Below are positions 18,354 through 27,496 of a stretch of DNA of 64,000 nt, in pieces. This DNA comes from Roseibium sp. (lineage in GTDB: Bacteria > Pseudomonadota > Alphaproteobacteria > Rhizobiales > Stappiaceae), in contig JAEPML010000003.1 of NCBI GenBank assembly GCA_017643925.1, forward strand, positions 124,001 through 188,000, written 5' to 3'. A program made the translations under genes and the position numbers. The notes below the pieces were generated by a model, which was not told the DNA's origin, did no database searches, and was given only the letters and a program-made list of their open reading frames with translations. The number at the start of each line of letters is the position of its first letter. Within the stretch, counting starts at the first letter, position 1.

Positions 18354-19313
18354 ATGGACGAAATCAACATTCCCAATGAATATCCCGTCGAACTGACCCC
18401 ACCGGACATTTCGCCCTACAGGAATGGCAATACCGGAATTCCCTATATCTGGCGGTTCCACAGTAACAAGCCAGGCCCCACGGTCATGATCAGCGCGATT
18501 GTTCATGGCAATGAACCTTGCGGGGCCATCGCGCTTGACTGGCTGTTGTCTTCAGACATACGGCCCACGAAAGGCTCCTTGACGCTGGCCTTCATGAACA
18601 TTGCTGCCTACGAGGCCTTCGATCCTGCCGATGCCAATGCAACAAGATGGATCGACGAAGACTTCAACCGGGTCTGGGACGTCGCGGTTCTCGAAGGGGA
18701 CCGCGACAGCGTCGAACTGCGCCGGGCACGCGAAGTCCGGCCCGCCCTGTCCGGCATTGACTACCTGCTCGACATTCACAGCATGCAACATCTGGCACCG
18801 CCCCTCATGATGACGGGTCGTCATTCGAAGGCAAAGACCCTCGCAGCGTCGGTTGGTGTCCCGGACAAAGTGGTTGGCGACGCGGGGCACGCGGCCGGTC
18901 GGCGCATGCGGGACTATGGCCCCTTCGACGATCCTGATGCCAAAGAAACCGCATTGCTGATCGAATGCGGTCAGCACTGGGCTGCAGACTGCGGCACCCT
19001 TGCCCGGGAATCCGCCGCCCGTTTCCTTGTTGCAACGGGCGTTGTGCCTGAAGACATCCTCGCGGAGTTTCCCGCGTCAACAGCTCCGCAATCCGCCTTC
19101 ACCGTCATCGAGGCAGTCACCATCATGGCGGATGAATTCGTGTTTGCCGAACCCTTCTCCGGCGGTGAGATCATCGAGAAGAAAGGAACGCTTCTCGGCC
19201 ACGATGGCAACAAACCGGTCGTCACACCCGAAGATGACCTCATGCTCGTAATGCCCTCCAAACGCCTATGGCAAGGCCAGACGGCTGTTCGTCTCGCACG
19301 GCGCGATCCGTGA
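18354..19313 (+). CDS. Succinylglutamate desuccinylase/aspartoacylase family protein
   Basis: Zinc carboxypeptidase-fold deacylase of the AstE/AspA group, 319 aa from the ATG at 18354 (AAAGAGGAG upstream). Zinc-binding motifs IVHGNEPCGA (H and E) and LLDIHSM (H) are present, with DEDFNRVW corresponding to the family D-x-x-NR motif. Family members remove succinyl, acetyl or other acyl groups from amino acids. It is followed by an M20 hydrolase in the same direction, so the pair probably forms one unit. Confidence 0.85.
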   Translation: MDEINIPNEYPVELTPPDISPYRNGNTGIPYIWRFHSNKPGPTVMISAIVHGNEPCGAIALDWLLSSDIRPTKGSLTLAFMNIAAYEAFDPADANATRWIDEDFNRVWDVAVLEGDRDSVELRRAREVRPALSGIDYLLDIHSMQHLAPPLMMTGRHSKAKTLAASVGVPDKVVGDAGHAAGRRMRDYGPFDDPDAKETALLIECGQHWAADCGTLARESAARFLVATGVVPEDILAEFPASTAPQSAFTVIEAVTIMADEFVFAEPFSGGEIIEKKGTLLGHDGNKPVVTPEDDLMLVMPSKRLWQGQTAVRLARRDP

Positions 19314-19364
19314 CCCCGAGGACAGGCCAATCATGACAATCGACAGAACAAGAGGACACCTCAC

Positions 19365-20786
19365 ATGACGACCCGGGAGGCAGCGATCAACGCTGCGACG
19401 AGCTACTTTGATGCCGGAGAATTCAAGGCTGACCTGACAGAGAGTGTTGCCGTTCGCACATCCAGCCGGGAAGAGGAACATCAGGGCGACCTGATGCGTT
19501 ACCTGGACAAGCTGATGCGTTCCCGTTTCGAGGCCATGGGATTTACCGTCGAAATTCACCCCAACCCCCTGCTCGATCGGGCCCGCTTTCTGGTGGCCAA
19601 ACGCGTCGAAGATCCGAAACTCCCGACGCTGTTCTGCTACGGCCATGGCGACACGGTGCCGGGTGAGGAGGGACAATGGAACGAAGATCGTGACCCGTGG
19701 AGCCTGAGCGTTGCCCATGAGGCTTCCGGTGAACGCTGGTACGGACGCGGCACGGCCGACAACAAGGCGCAGCATGTCATCAACATGGAAGCCATGCGCC
19801 GTGTCATCAACACCCGCGGCAGGCTCGGCTACAATGTCACGTTCCTGATCGAGATGGCCGAGGAGATGGGTTCTCCCGGGCTGGCCGAATTCTGTGCAGC
19901 GAACCGGGAGATGCTCTCGGCCGACCTTTTGATAGCCTCCGACGGTCCACGCTTTTCGACAGACGGACCAGATATCAAACTCGGCACACGTGGAGGCCTG
20001 AACTTGCGTTTCCGCCTGGAGTATCGTGAGGGCGGGCACCATTCTGGGAACTGGGGCGGATTGCTCGCCAATCCGGCCATCGTCTTGATGCACGCACTCA
20101 CCACGCTTGTGAGCCGGACCGGCGAGGTCCTGCATCCCGGACTGAAACCAACCCACATCAAGAATTCCGTCAGGGACGCGCTGTCCAAGGTCACCGTGAA
20201 ATCGGGTCCTGACGATCCCAAGATTGATCCCTGGTGGGGAGAACCGGGACTGAGCGGGGCCGAGAAAGTGTTCGGCTGGAACACGTTCGAGGTTTTGTCC
20301 TTCATAACCGGCGACCCTGAGAAACCGCAAAACGCAGTGCCCCCGTTTGCAGAAGCCATCTGTCAGATCCGGTTCGTGGTCGATACGGATCCGGACACTT
20401 TCCTGCCCCTGATCCGCCAGCATCTCAAAGACCAGGGATTTGACAGAATCACCGTGGAACCGGCCCGGATGTCCATGCTGCGTGCCTCGCGCCTCGATCC
20501 GGAACATCCCGCCGTCGCCTGGGCGGTCAAGTCGATGGAAAGGACAACGGGAAAGAACGTCACGGTCATTCCCAACGCGGGTGGTTCCTTGCCCAATGAC
20601 GTCTTTCTCAACATCATTGGAATGCCGACCATCTGGGTGCCGCACAGCTACACGGGGTGTTCGCAACATGCTCCCAACGAGCATGTGCTTCCGTTTCTGA
20701 TGAAGGAAGGACTGGAGATGATGACCGGCCTGTTCTGGGACCTGGGCGACGGATTCCCGGCCAGCGAGAGCATCAAACCGTTCTAG
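19365..20786 (+). CDS. M20 family metallopeptidase/deacylase
   Basis: Two-zinc amidohydrolase of family M20 (ArgE/DapE/CPG2 class), 473 aa. Metal-site motifs are CYGHGDTVPGEEG, WYGRGTADNKAQH (bridging Asp) and LIEMAEEMGSPGL (catalytic Glu pair). A dimerisation insert and a C-terminal histidine region (WVPHSYTGCSQHAPNEH) follow. It probably cleaves an acylated amino acid or dipeptide. It shares the rightward unit with the AstE-like gene and ends in a 4-bp convergent overlap (CTAG) with the HAD gene. Confidence 0.88.
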   Translation: MTTREAAINAATSYFDAGEFKADLTESVAVRTSSREEEHQGDLMRYLDKLMRSRFEAMGFTVEIHPNPLLDRARFLVAKRVEDPKLPTLFCYGHGDTVPGEEGQWNEDRDPWSLSVAHEASGERWYGRGTADNKAQHVINMEAMRRVINTRGRLGYNVTFLIEMAEEMGSPGLAEFCAANREMLSADLLIASDGPRFSTDGPDIKLGTRGGLNLRFRLEYREGGHHSGNWGGLLANPAIVLMHALTTLVSRTGEVLHPGLKPTHIKNSVRDALSKVTVKSGPDDPKIDPWWGEPGLSGAEKVFGWNTFEVLSFITGDPEKPQNAVPPFAEAICQIRFVVDTDPDTFLPLIRQHLKDQGFDRITVEPARMSMLRASRLDPEHPAVAWAVKSMERTTGKNVTVIPNAGGSLPNDVFLNIIGMPTIWVPHSYTGCSQHAPNEHVLPFLMKEGLEMMTGLFWDLGDGFPASESIKPF

Positions 20787-21505
20787 CCAGTTCTTTCCAA
20801 CAGGTAGCCGGGCAGGTGCTCGATGGACGGCAAAATCACGTCCGCATGACCTGCCAGCTCCTCGGACGTCGCCGGGCCTGTCAGCACGGCGACCGAGAGG
20901 CCAACGCCCGCGTTGCGGGCGCAGTCCATGTCGTGGGTGCTGTCGCCCACGAAGATGACGTCAGCAGGCATGATCGCAAATTCTCGGCAAAAGGCATGCA
21001 CCATGCCGGCTTCCGGCTTGCGGCCATAGCCACTGTCCGATCCGCAAACGAAGTCGAAGAGCGTTGTTGCCGCGGCTTCCTGCAGCTGCGCCAAGGCACC
21101 GGCCTCATAGTCGTTGGTGGCAACACCAAGCTTCAGCCCAAGCTGCCGAAGGCGGCCCATCACGCAGCCGAGGTCACAGGTCGGAACGGCAGGCAGGGTT
21201 TCGTAGATTTCGTGATTGAGATCGACAATCTCCTGCAAGCTCTTGCCCGGCAGCAATTTCCACCTGGCTTCGTTCACCTCGTCGGAACTCGCATTGACGA
21301 TCAGCGAGCCGGTTCGAAAGCTGCGACGCTTCCTGTCATAGCCGCAAACGCTGGCGAGCCTGTCCTTGAGTGGCTCGTCGCTTCCGGCAAGCGCCGCAAA
21401 CATGCTGTCGCAGAAGTAGGCCCAGCTTTCGGTGAAACCAAAGAGCGTTCCATCCTTGTCGAACAGCACGGCCTTGAAGGGAATATCGGGTGATGTGTTT
21501 GTCAT
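20783..21505 (-). CDS. HAD family hydrolase (phosphoglycolate phosphatase-like)
   Basis: Cytoplasmic HAD subfamily IA phosphatase, 240 aa. Motif I is VLFDKDGTLFGF, motif II GVATNDYEAGAL (Asn-Asp where many members have Ser/Thr-Asn), motif III lysine in SGYGRKPEAG and motif IV FVGDSTHDMDCA. An alpha-helical cap lies at about 20-90. The substrate cannot be told from sequence. It points toward the M20 gene and shares its stop codon region. Confidence 0.86.
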   Translation of the reverse strand: MTNTSPDIPFKAVLFDKDGTLFGFTESWAYFCDSMFAALAGSDEPLKDRLASVCGYDRKRRSFRTGSLIVNASSDEVNEARWKLLPGKSLQEIVDLNHEIYETLPAVPTCDLGCVMGRLRQLGLKLGVATNDYEAGALAQLQEAAATTLFDFVCGSDSGYGRKPEAGMVHAFCREFAIMPADVIFVGDSTHDMDCARNAGVGLSVAVLTGPATSEELAGHADVILPSIEHLPGYLLERTG

Positions 21506-21582
21506 CAGCTGACCAAGATCTCAGACAGGAACGGGATACCTGTCACAAGCCTTGACCGGATGCAAACCGGTCCGTGACCTAC

Positions 21583-22047
21583 TCACGCAGAAGGACGGCT
21601 GAGCACAAAAAAAGCCGCGCCGGTCAAACAGACGGCCTGGATCACCAGAACGAAGACCGGAACGGCAAACCAGATGCTCAAGGCAAAAACAGCTGCCATC
21701 ATCGTCACGGCAATCGCCTTGTATCGTGTCGCGATGGCTCCGTTTTCGCGCCAGTCTGCGATCATCGGTCCAAACAACCTGCTTTCCTCCAGAAGGGCCT
21801 GCAGCTGTGGTGAACTCTTTCCGAAGCAGAATGCCGCCAGGATAATGAAAGGCGTGGTCGGCAGAATCGGCAGAATCGCACCGATGCCGCCAAGCAGAAG
21901 CGCCAGCATGCCGGTGCTGAACCAGATGGCGCGGACAAGGCCGGGTCCCAGCTGTTGTGTCAGAATTTTCAACTGTAGGCGCCTTTCCACGAGACTTCGG
22001 GCCGGTTCATTCGATCCGGGTTTGGCTCGCCGGGACATGTTGAGCAT
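21583..22047 (-). CDS. DUF454 (YbaN-like) small membrane protein
   Basis: Small inner-membrane protein of the YbaN/DUF454 family, about 154 aa. The family core is present: FSTGMLALLLGGIGAILPIL, then PTTPFIILAAFCFGKSSPQL, then two C-terminal helices. Function is unknown. The start is uncertain: ATGs at 22047 and 22038 are both plausible, and the open frame extends further into the MFS gene. It lies just downstream of that MFS gene on the same strand. Confidence 0.78.
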   Translation of the reverse strand: MLNMSRRAKPGSNEPARSLVERRLQLKILTQQLGPGLVRAIWFSTGMLALLLGGIGAILPILPTTPFIILAAFCFGKSSPQLQALLEESRLFGPMIADWRENGAIATRYKAIAVTMMAAVFALSIWFAVPVFVLVIQAVCLTGAAFFVLSRPSA

Positions 22048-22112
22048 AAATCTCAACTTTTTTCCATGCGACCAAATATCTGAAATAGTGACCAGTCTTG
22101 TTCGGGACAAGG

Positions 22113-23447
22113 TCACGGCCGGGCTACCGGCCATTGCGTGTGCAGGTCGTCAATGACAAATGCATGTTCGTGTTTCTTGTTCGCTGCCCCGGCCAGATGA
22201 AGATGATCGGCCGGCAGGTCGGTGTGATCGTGAACCAGAATGCTGTCGTCATTGCGTGGCCATTGCCGGAAAGCCGACCAGAGCCCCAGGATCGCGATGA
22301 AGGTCAGAACTGTTACCGTCTGAGGCAGACCGAAAGCATTTCCCAACCACCCCGCCAAGGGGTAGGTCACCAGCCAACAGCCGTGGGACAAGGCAAATTG
22401 CGCGGCGAAAACCATCGGTCGGTCAGCGGCATGTGCGGAATTGCGTAATAGGCGCCCGGTTGGCACTAGAACTGCCGACGTGGCCCCTCCGATCACGAAC
22501 CAGGCGATCAACAGGCAACCCCACAACCAACCGGATGGGAGAACCGTGAAAAGGCCACCGAATATAGCAAGAGCAATAGGCAGGATTGCTCCCCCCAACA
22601 ACATCAGCGTCCGGTCCTTCCAGCGCGTCAGCAACCGAGGCACAAGCAGTGCAATCGTCATGGATCCTGCGCCATAGGCCGCCATTGCAACGGCAAGGTC
22701 CGCATCGGAGCGTGCCAGCAGATCCTTGATCAGAACGACGGTGTTGACGATCACCATGGCGCCGACAGCTGCCACGACGAGATTAAGGCCGAGCAGTCCG
22801 CGCAGACGAGGTGTCTTCAAAAAGATGCGAAGGCCTTTCAGGGTGCGCTGGAGCGGAGTTTCGGTGCTGACGGCACGCGCGACGGGCAGCGAGACTGACA
22901 CAACCAGAAGCGCTGACAAAAGAAAACCGGAAACCGTGCCGCTGAACAACCAATGGAATCCGACAAGGCCGATCAGAAGCGCGGCGATAGCCGGGCTCAG
23001 CAGGTTCTCTAGATCATAGGCAAGCCGCGAGAGCGACAAGGCGTTGGTATAATCCTTTTCCGCCGGCAAGATGTCGGGAATGGTTGCCTGGAATACCGGC
23101 GTGAAACCGGCCGATGCCGTTTGCAATAGGGCAATCAGGACATAGATCTGCCAGACAGCGTCGACAAAAGGCAGCGCGACAGCGGTACCAGCGCGCACGA
23201 GGTCCAGCACCACAAGATATTTCCGACGTGAGAACCGCGTGGCGAAACCGGCGGCAACGGGTGACACCCCGACATAGATAACCATCTTGATCGCCAGTGC
23301 CGTGCCCAGCACGACACCTGCATCTGCACCGGCAAGATCATAGGCAAGAAGCGCGAGGCCGACGGTCATCAGTCCCGTCCCGAACAACGCAATCACCTGT
23401 GCGGCAAAGAGGTGCCGGAATGTTCGATTTTGCAGAACTGAGAACAT
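22113..23447 (-). CDS. MFS transporter with histidine-rich C-terminal tail
   Basis: Twelve-helix major-facilitator exporter, about 444 aa from the ATG at 23447 (MFSVLQNRTFRHLFAAQVIA). Signature loops include AAGFATRFSRRKYL and APAIAALLIGLVGFHWLF. The last 40 residues carry about seven histidines (HDHTDLPADHLHLAG, NKKHEHAFVIDDLH) and may bind metal ions. NreB-type nickel exporters also combine this fold with a His-rich tail, but drug or amine export is equally possible. The Shine-Dalgarno is weak. Confidence 0.8.
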   Translation of the reverse strand: MFSVLQNRTFRHLFAAQVIALFGTGLMTVGLALLAYDLAGADAGVVLGTALAIKMVIYVGVSPVAAGFATRFSRRKYLVVLDLVRAGTAVALPFVDAVWQIYVLIALLQTASAGFTPVFQATIPDILPAEKDYTNALSLSRLAYDLENLLSPAIAALLIGLVGFHWLFSGTVSGFLLSALLVVSVSLPVARAVSTETPLQRTLKGLRIFLKTPRLRGLLGLNLVVAAVGAMVIVNTVVLIKDLLARSDADLAVAMAAYGAGSMTIALLVPRLLTRWKDRTLMLLGGAILPIALAIFGGLFTVLPSGWLWGCLLIAWFVIGGATSAVLVPTGRLLRNSAHAADRPMVFAAQFALSHGCWLVTYPLAGWLGNAFGLPQTVTVLTFIAILGLWSAFRQWPRNDDSILVHDHTDLPADHLHLAGAANKKHEHAFVIDDLHTQWPVARP

Positions 23448-23590
23448 TGAAAACCGAAGTTCGAGAAGAATACACACGTCTGTCGAAGGCAATTATTACG
23501 CGCGGAGCTTACCGGATTCCAGTTGCATTCAATTTTGCCCAAAGACAAATGCACGACGGCATTTGATTTGCCCGTTGCTACGGGGCGATG

Positions 23591-24657
23591 TCAGGTTTTG
23601 TCGGTCGCTGTCTGATAGGTCCGTTCAATTTCGATGAGTTTCTGTTTGCGCCAGAGGCCCCCGCCATAGCCGGTCAAGGAACCGTCCGCACCCAGAATAC
23701 GGTGACACGGCACGATGACCGCCAACTGGTTTGCACCATTGGCACGGGCAGCCGCACGGACAGCCTCGGGTTTGCCGATTGCCTTGGCGAGGTCCGAGTA
23801 GGACCGGGTTTCCCCGGCCGGTATCTTCAACAACTCCCGCCAGACATCGCGTGTGAACGGTGAACCGTGAAGCGCGAGCGGTGTCTCGAACACGCCGTTT
23901 TCGCCGGAAAAGAAGCGATCCATTTCCATCTGGATCTGATCGGTCACCTCGGTTCGACCAAACCCGATCTGCCCCTTTGCATAACCGTTGAGCTTTCGAA
24001 ATTCGGACGGAAGCGCCTTGCGGTCCAGAAATTCCAGGAGATGAAGCTGCGTCTTGTCCGCAATTGCAATCAGAGGACCTAGAGGAGAGGAAATCCAGTC
24101 CGCGACCAGAAGCGGCTTGCTCGATAACGACCCCGGTGGCGCTCCGACAATCCGGGCAAACGCGTCCCGAAATGCACTCGGGGATTCAAAGCCGGCGGTA
24201 ATCTGGGCATCAATCACCCGGGCTCCGTCCGCCAGAACAGAAAACCCTTCCTGCATGCGCCGCTGTCTTGCCATTTCCAGGAAGGTCATGCCGAACTGAC
24301 GCTTGAAAATGCGTCTCACCGTTGACGGGTCCAGACCCATACGCACCAGATCCGGTTCTCCCCAGCGGAAACCGGGCCGTGCTTCGGTGCCTCGACCAGT
24401 GTCTTCACGACCGGGTCGGCGCTCGCTTCGGGCATCGTCGGGTGGCAGCGTTTGCACGGCCGGAAGCCTGCCTCGATGCATTGAGCGACGGTTTCGTTAA
24501 AGCTGCAATTCTCACGCTTTGGCTTGCGTGCAGAACAGGTCAAGCGGCAGAAAATCCCGGTTGAACTCACACAGACAAAGTAACGCCCTTCATAGGAGCC
24601 ATCGCGATCGAGCAACGCCTGATAAAGCGTGTCGAAATCAGGTTGAATCATCAGCAT
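23591..24657 (-). pseudogene. ada: ada: bifunctional DNA-methylation sensor/repair protein, frameshifted
   Basis: Ada repairs O6-methylguanine and methylphosphotriesters and activates the adaptive response. Here it is split between two frames. The first (24657 to about 24390) encodes the N-terminal zinc domain with the methyl-acceptor site GIFCRLTC and GFRPCKRC. The second (to 23591) holds the AraC-type helix-turn-helix (MGLDPSTVRRIFKRQFG) and the methyltransferase domain ending in IVPCHRILGADGSLTGYGGG. The break lies near 24385-24395: LVEA in frame one continues as EARPGFRW in the next, which fits loss of one base. Both catalytic cysteines survive. Either the gene is inactive or the base is a sequencing error. 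Confidence 0.85.
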
Positions 24658-24744
24658 GCGCGAACATTAACGGGAAAAAACCAGGCGGCAACCTGAATTC
24701 GGGCATCCAATTTTTTCCGCCCTCTCAAGTGTCTGTACTCGTGG

Positions 24745-25521
24745 TCAGTATCGCGGTGACGGCGCCTTCTCGTCATAGTAACCGTCGATAATCCGCTGGT
24801 ATTCACCTGCCGCGATCATAGCTTGAAGCGTGTCATCGAAACGGTCTCGGAGGGCGGTCAGGTTTCTCGCCTTGGAAAAGCCGATATAGGAGGGCACTGA
24901 CGAGATTTCGGGGCGCAACTCGATAACCTGATCAAGCCCCTTCTGCAGCGTCAGGTGATAGAGAGCGCCATACCGGTTCATGATGACAGCCTCGGTTCTC
25001 CCGGCCAGCAGCTTCTTGATGTTCTGGCTGCTGCTTGGCGCATAGTCCAGGTGCCGCAAGGTGCCGGATGCAATCACAGCATCTGCCACCGCACCATAGC
25101 TGACGCCATCCACGAGACCAATCGATACGTTCTTGAGGGACTCAAGATCTCCGTCAAATTCCAGCTCGGCGTCTTTCAGCGCCCAAACGGAAACAACCTG
25201 GGGCATCACCACTGTTCTGGAATAGTCGAGATACTTTAGCCGCTCTTCCGTCCTGTAGACGGTGAAGACTGCGTCAGCCGTGCCCTGCCGTGCCATGAGA
25301 AGCGCCCGCTTCCAGGGCAAGACCTCGATTTCAATCTGGTAGTCGAGTTTCTCAAAAGCACGACGCAGGATGCGGACCACGATGCCGTCCACCCTGTCAC
25401 CATCCTGAAACTCGTATGGCGGATAGCTCAGGGTCACGAGTTTGAGGGTCTCGGCCTTCGCAACGCCGCACAAAACGAAGCCAAGCCAAACCAGAACTGC
25501 AACGCTGCGCAAGGACACCAT
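24745..25521 (-). CDS. Orphan periplasmic solute-binding protein, family 3
   Basis: 258 aa with a signal peptide (MVSLRSVAVLVWLGFVLCGV, cleavage likely after AKA). The bacterial extracellular solute-binding family 3 fold is seen from LVTLSYPPYEFQDG through TADAVFTVYRTEERLKYLDY and GLVDGVSYGAVAD. No ABC permease or ATPase gene is adjacent, so it may serve a transporter elsewhere or act as a sensor domain protein. The ligand is unknown, probably a polar amino acid or similar. Confidence 0.82.
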   Translation of the reverse strand: MVSLRSVAVLVWLGFVLCGVAKAETLKLVTLSYPPYEFQDGDRVDGIVVRILRRAFEKLDYQIEIEVLPWKRALLMARQGTADAVFTVYRTEERLKYLDYSRTVVMPQVVSVWALKDAELEFDGDLESLKNVSIGLVDGVSYGAVADAVIASGTLRHLDYAPSSSQNIKKLLAGRTEAVIMNRYGALYHLTLQKGLDQVIELRPEISSVPSYIGFSKARNLTALRDRFDDTLQAMIAAGEYQRIIDGYYDEKAPSPRY

Positions 25522-25679
25522 ACGCGCTTCCCTGTGTCAGGGCGCAGTCCATCCACTCCGGTCAAAGGTCCCGGATGGACAACCGACACCGGACATCAAC
25601 AAGTGCCTGAGGGTACCATCTGCGTAAGTAATCTGGCCATTTGGTGATTTTGACCAGACCCTTGCAACCAGAGACTGTC

Positions 25680-26489
25680 TTAGCGGTAGACCTGTTCCTC
25701 CGCCGGGAAGCTGCGGTCCTTGACTTCTTCCGCGTATTCCTTGACCGCCGCCTCGATCTGACCGCCAAGATTGCCGTAGACCTTGACGAATTTCGGTGGC
25801 GTCGGATTGAGACCGAGCATGTCCTCGAGCACAAGGATCTGCCCATCACACTCCGCAGACGCGCCAATTCCGATGGTCGGGATCGGGATTTCCTTGCTGA
25901 TCTGCGCGGCAAGCGGTTCGACCATGCCTTCCAACACCACGGAGAATGCGCCGGCTTCGGTCACCGCACGCGCGTCCTCGAAGTGCTGGTCCCAGTCGTC
26001 TTCCTGCCGTCCCTGTGTCTTGAAGCCACCCATCACATGCACCGACTGGGGGGTCAGTCCGATATGGGCCATGACCGGAATGCCGCGCTCGGTGAGGAAC
26101 TCGATGGTTTCGGCCATGCGCACACCACCTTCAAGTTTCACCGCGCCGCACTGGGTTTCCTTCATCACGCGCGCGGCATTCCGGAAGGCCTCGGACGGGC
26201 TCTCCTCGTAGGTGCCGAACGGCATGTCGACAACAACGAGTGCGCGTTTGGTACCGCGCACCACGGCCTTGCCATGCATGATCATCAGGTCGAGCGAAAC
26301 GCCGACGGTGGATTCCATGCCATGCATGACCATGCCGAGACTGTCGCCGACCAGAATGAAATCGGCATATTGGTCGACGATCGCCGCCGTATGCGCGTGG
26401 TATGACGTCAAGGAGACGATCGGATCACCTCCCTTGCGCTTGGCGATTTGCGGGGCGGTAATGCGGCGGACCGGTTTCTGCGCGCTCAT
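25680..26489 (-). CDS. panB: 3-methyl-2-oxobutanoate hydroxymethyltransferase
   Basis: First committed enzyme of pantothenate synthesis: 5,10-methylenetetrahydrofolate plus alpha-ketoisovalerate gives ketopantoate. It is 269 aa. PanB motifs: [47 protein letters not shown] and [15 protein letters not shown] with the catalytic Glu in VLEGMVEP. It follows panC on the same strand, 64 bp downstream. Confidence 0.97.
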   Translation of the reverse strand: MSAQKPVRRITAPQIAKRKGGDPIVSLTSYHAHTAAIVDQYADFILVGDSLGMVMHGMESTVGVSLDLMIMHGKAVVRGTKRALVVVDMPFGTYEESPSEAFRNAARVMKETQCGAVKLEGGVRMAETIEFLTERGIPVMAHIGLTPQSVHVMGGFKTQGRQEDDWDQHFEDARAVTEAGAFSVVLEGMVEPLAAQISKEIPIPTIGIGASAECDGQILVLEDMLGLNPTPPKFVKVYGNLGGQIEAAVKEYAEEVKDRSFPAEEQVYR

Positions 26490-26553
26490 ACGGCATCCTT
26501 TCGTAAAAGGGCGGGCTTATTGCCCGGGAAACGATTGTTGTGTCAGGTCTGGT

Positions 26554-27405
26554 TCAGGGCCTGGGTGCGACGACACGCTGGTCGATCAGCAGGACGTCCG
26601 CGAACCGAACCGCAAGCAGGATCACGGCCGGGCGGTCGAGCGGACCGTCCAGTTCTTCCAGCGTTTCCGCGTCCCGAAAGTCCACGCTTTTCACATCTGC
26701 GGACGGGGCCTTTGCCAGTTCGGCTCTAACGGCTGCCTTCAAATCAGCAACTGCCGGTGCACTGCGAGCCAGGTCTTCTGCCAGATCGAGCGACCGGCTG
26801 AGCACCAGCGCCTCCTGGCGATGTTCAGGCGTCAGGCGCACATTGCGTGAGGACATGGCAAGACCATCCGGCTCGCGCACGGTCGGATGTCCGACGATCT
26901 CCAAGGGCATGTCCAGATCCCGCACCATCTGGCGGATCAGGGTGAGTTGCTGATAGTCCTTCTCACCAAAGACAGCAAAGTCAGGCATCACGATGTTGAA
27001 GAGCTTGGCGACGACTGTTGCCACACCCCTGAAGTGACCGGGGCGCAGCGCGCCCTGCAGGATGCCGGACAGGCCAGGCACCTCAACGTAGGTGTCGCCG
27101 GCCGCACCATACATTTCCTCAACGCTGGGCAGGAAAACGGCGTCGACGCCCTCGGCTTTCAGCAGCGCGAGGTCCCGCTCCTCATCGCGGGGATAGGTGT
27201 CCAAATCCTCGTTCGGACCGAACTGGGTCGGGTTGACAAAAATGGTTGCAACGACCCGGTCTGCCCTTTGGCGCGCAAGACGCACAAGACCCAGATGACC
27301 TTCGTGCAGATACCCCATCGTGGTGACAACACCGACTTCGTCGCCGGCAAGTTTCCAGTCCCGCACGGTCGCCCGCACGTCCGCCTTCGTGTGGCAGATC
27401 TTCAT
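26554..27405 (-). CDS. panC: Pantothenate synthetase
   Basis: ATP-dependent condensation of pantoate with beta-alanine to give pantothenate. It is 283 aa. HIGH-type nucleotide motif MGYLHEGHLGLVRLA near residues 31-45, FVNPTQFGPNEDLDTYPR, VFGEKDYQQLTLI and the KMS-like MSSRNVRLT. GGAGGAAAAAG precedes the ATG. panC leads panB, so the two form one unit; it lies 91 bp after the ThDP-enzyme gene and may be cotranscribed with it. Confidence 0.97.
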   Translation of the reverse strand: MKICHTKADVRATVRDWKLAGDEVGVVTTMGYLHEGHLGLVRLARQRADRVVATIFVNPTQFGPNEDLDTYPRDEERDLALLKAEGVDAVFLPSVEEMYGAAGDTYVEVPGLSGILQGALRPGHFRGVATVVAKLFNIVMPDFAVFGEKDYQQLTLIRQMVRDLDMPLEIVGHPTVREPDGLAMSSRNVRLTPEHRQEALVLSRSLDLAEDLARSAPAVADLKAAVRAELAKAPSADVKSVDFRDAETLEELDGPLDRPAVILLAVRFADVLLIDQRVVAPRP

Positions 27406-27496
27406 TCTTTTTCCTCCCAGGCCACGGTTCTGCGACCATGACCCCGCCTATTTCGCAGGTGCAACATAAGCGGACAATCAGGGAAGGTCCAGTCGC

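Noticed and set aside
19266-20684. 472-codon open frame antisense to the M20 gene
   Set aside because: No recognisable domain; M20 metal-site motifs fix the plus strand as coding.
24316-24657. Programmed ribosomal frameshift in ada
   Set aside because: No slippery heptamer or stimulatory structure is visible at the junction, and Ada is not known to use one; mutation or sequencing error is simpler.
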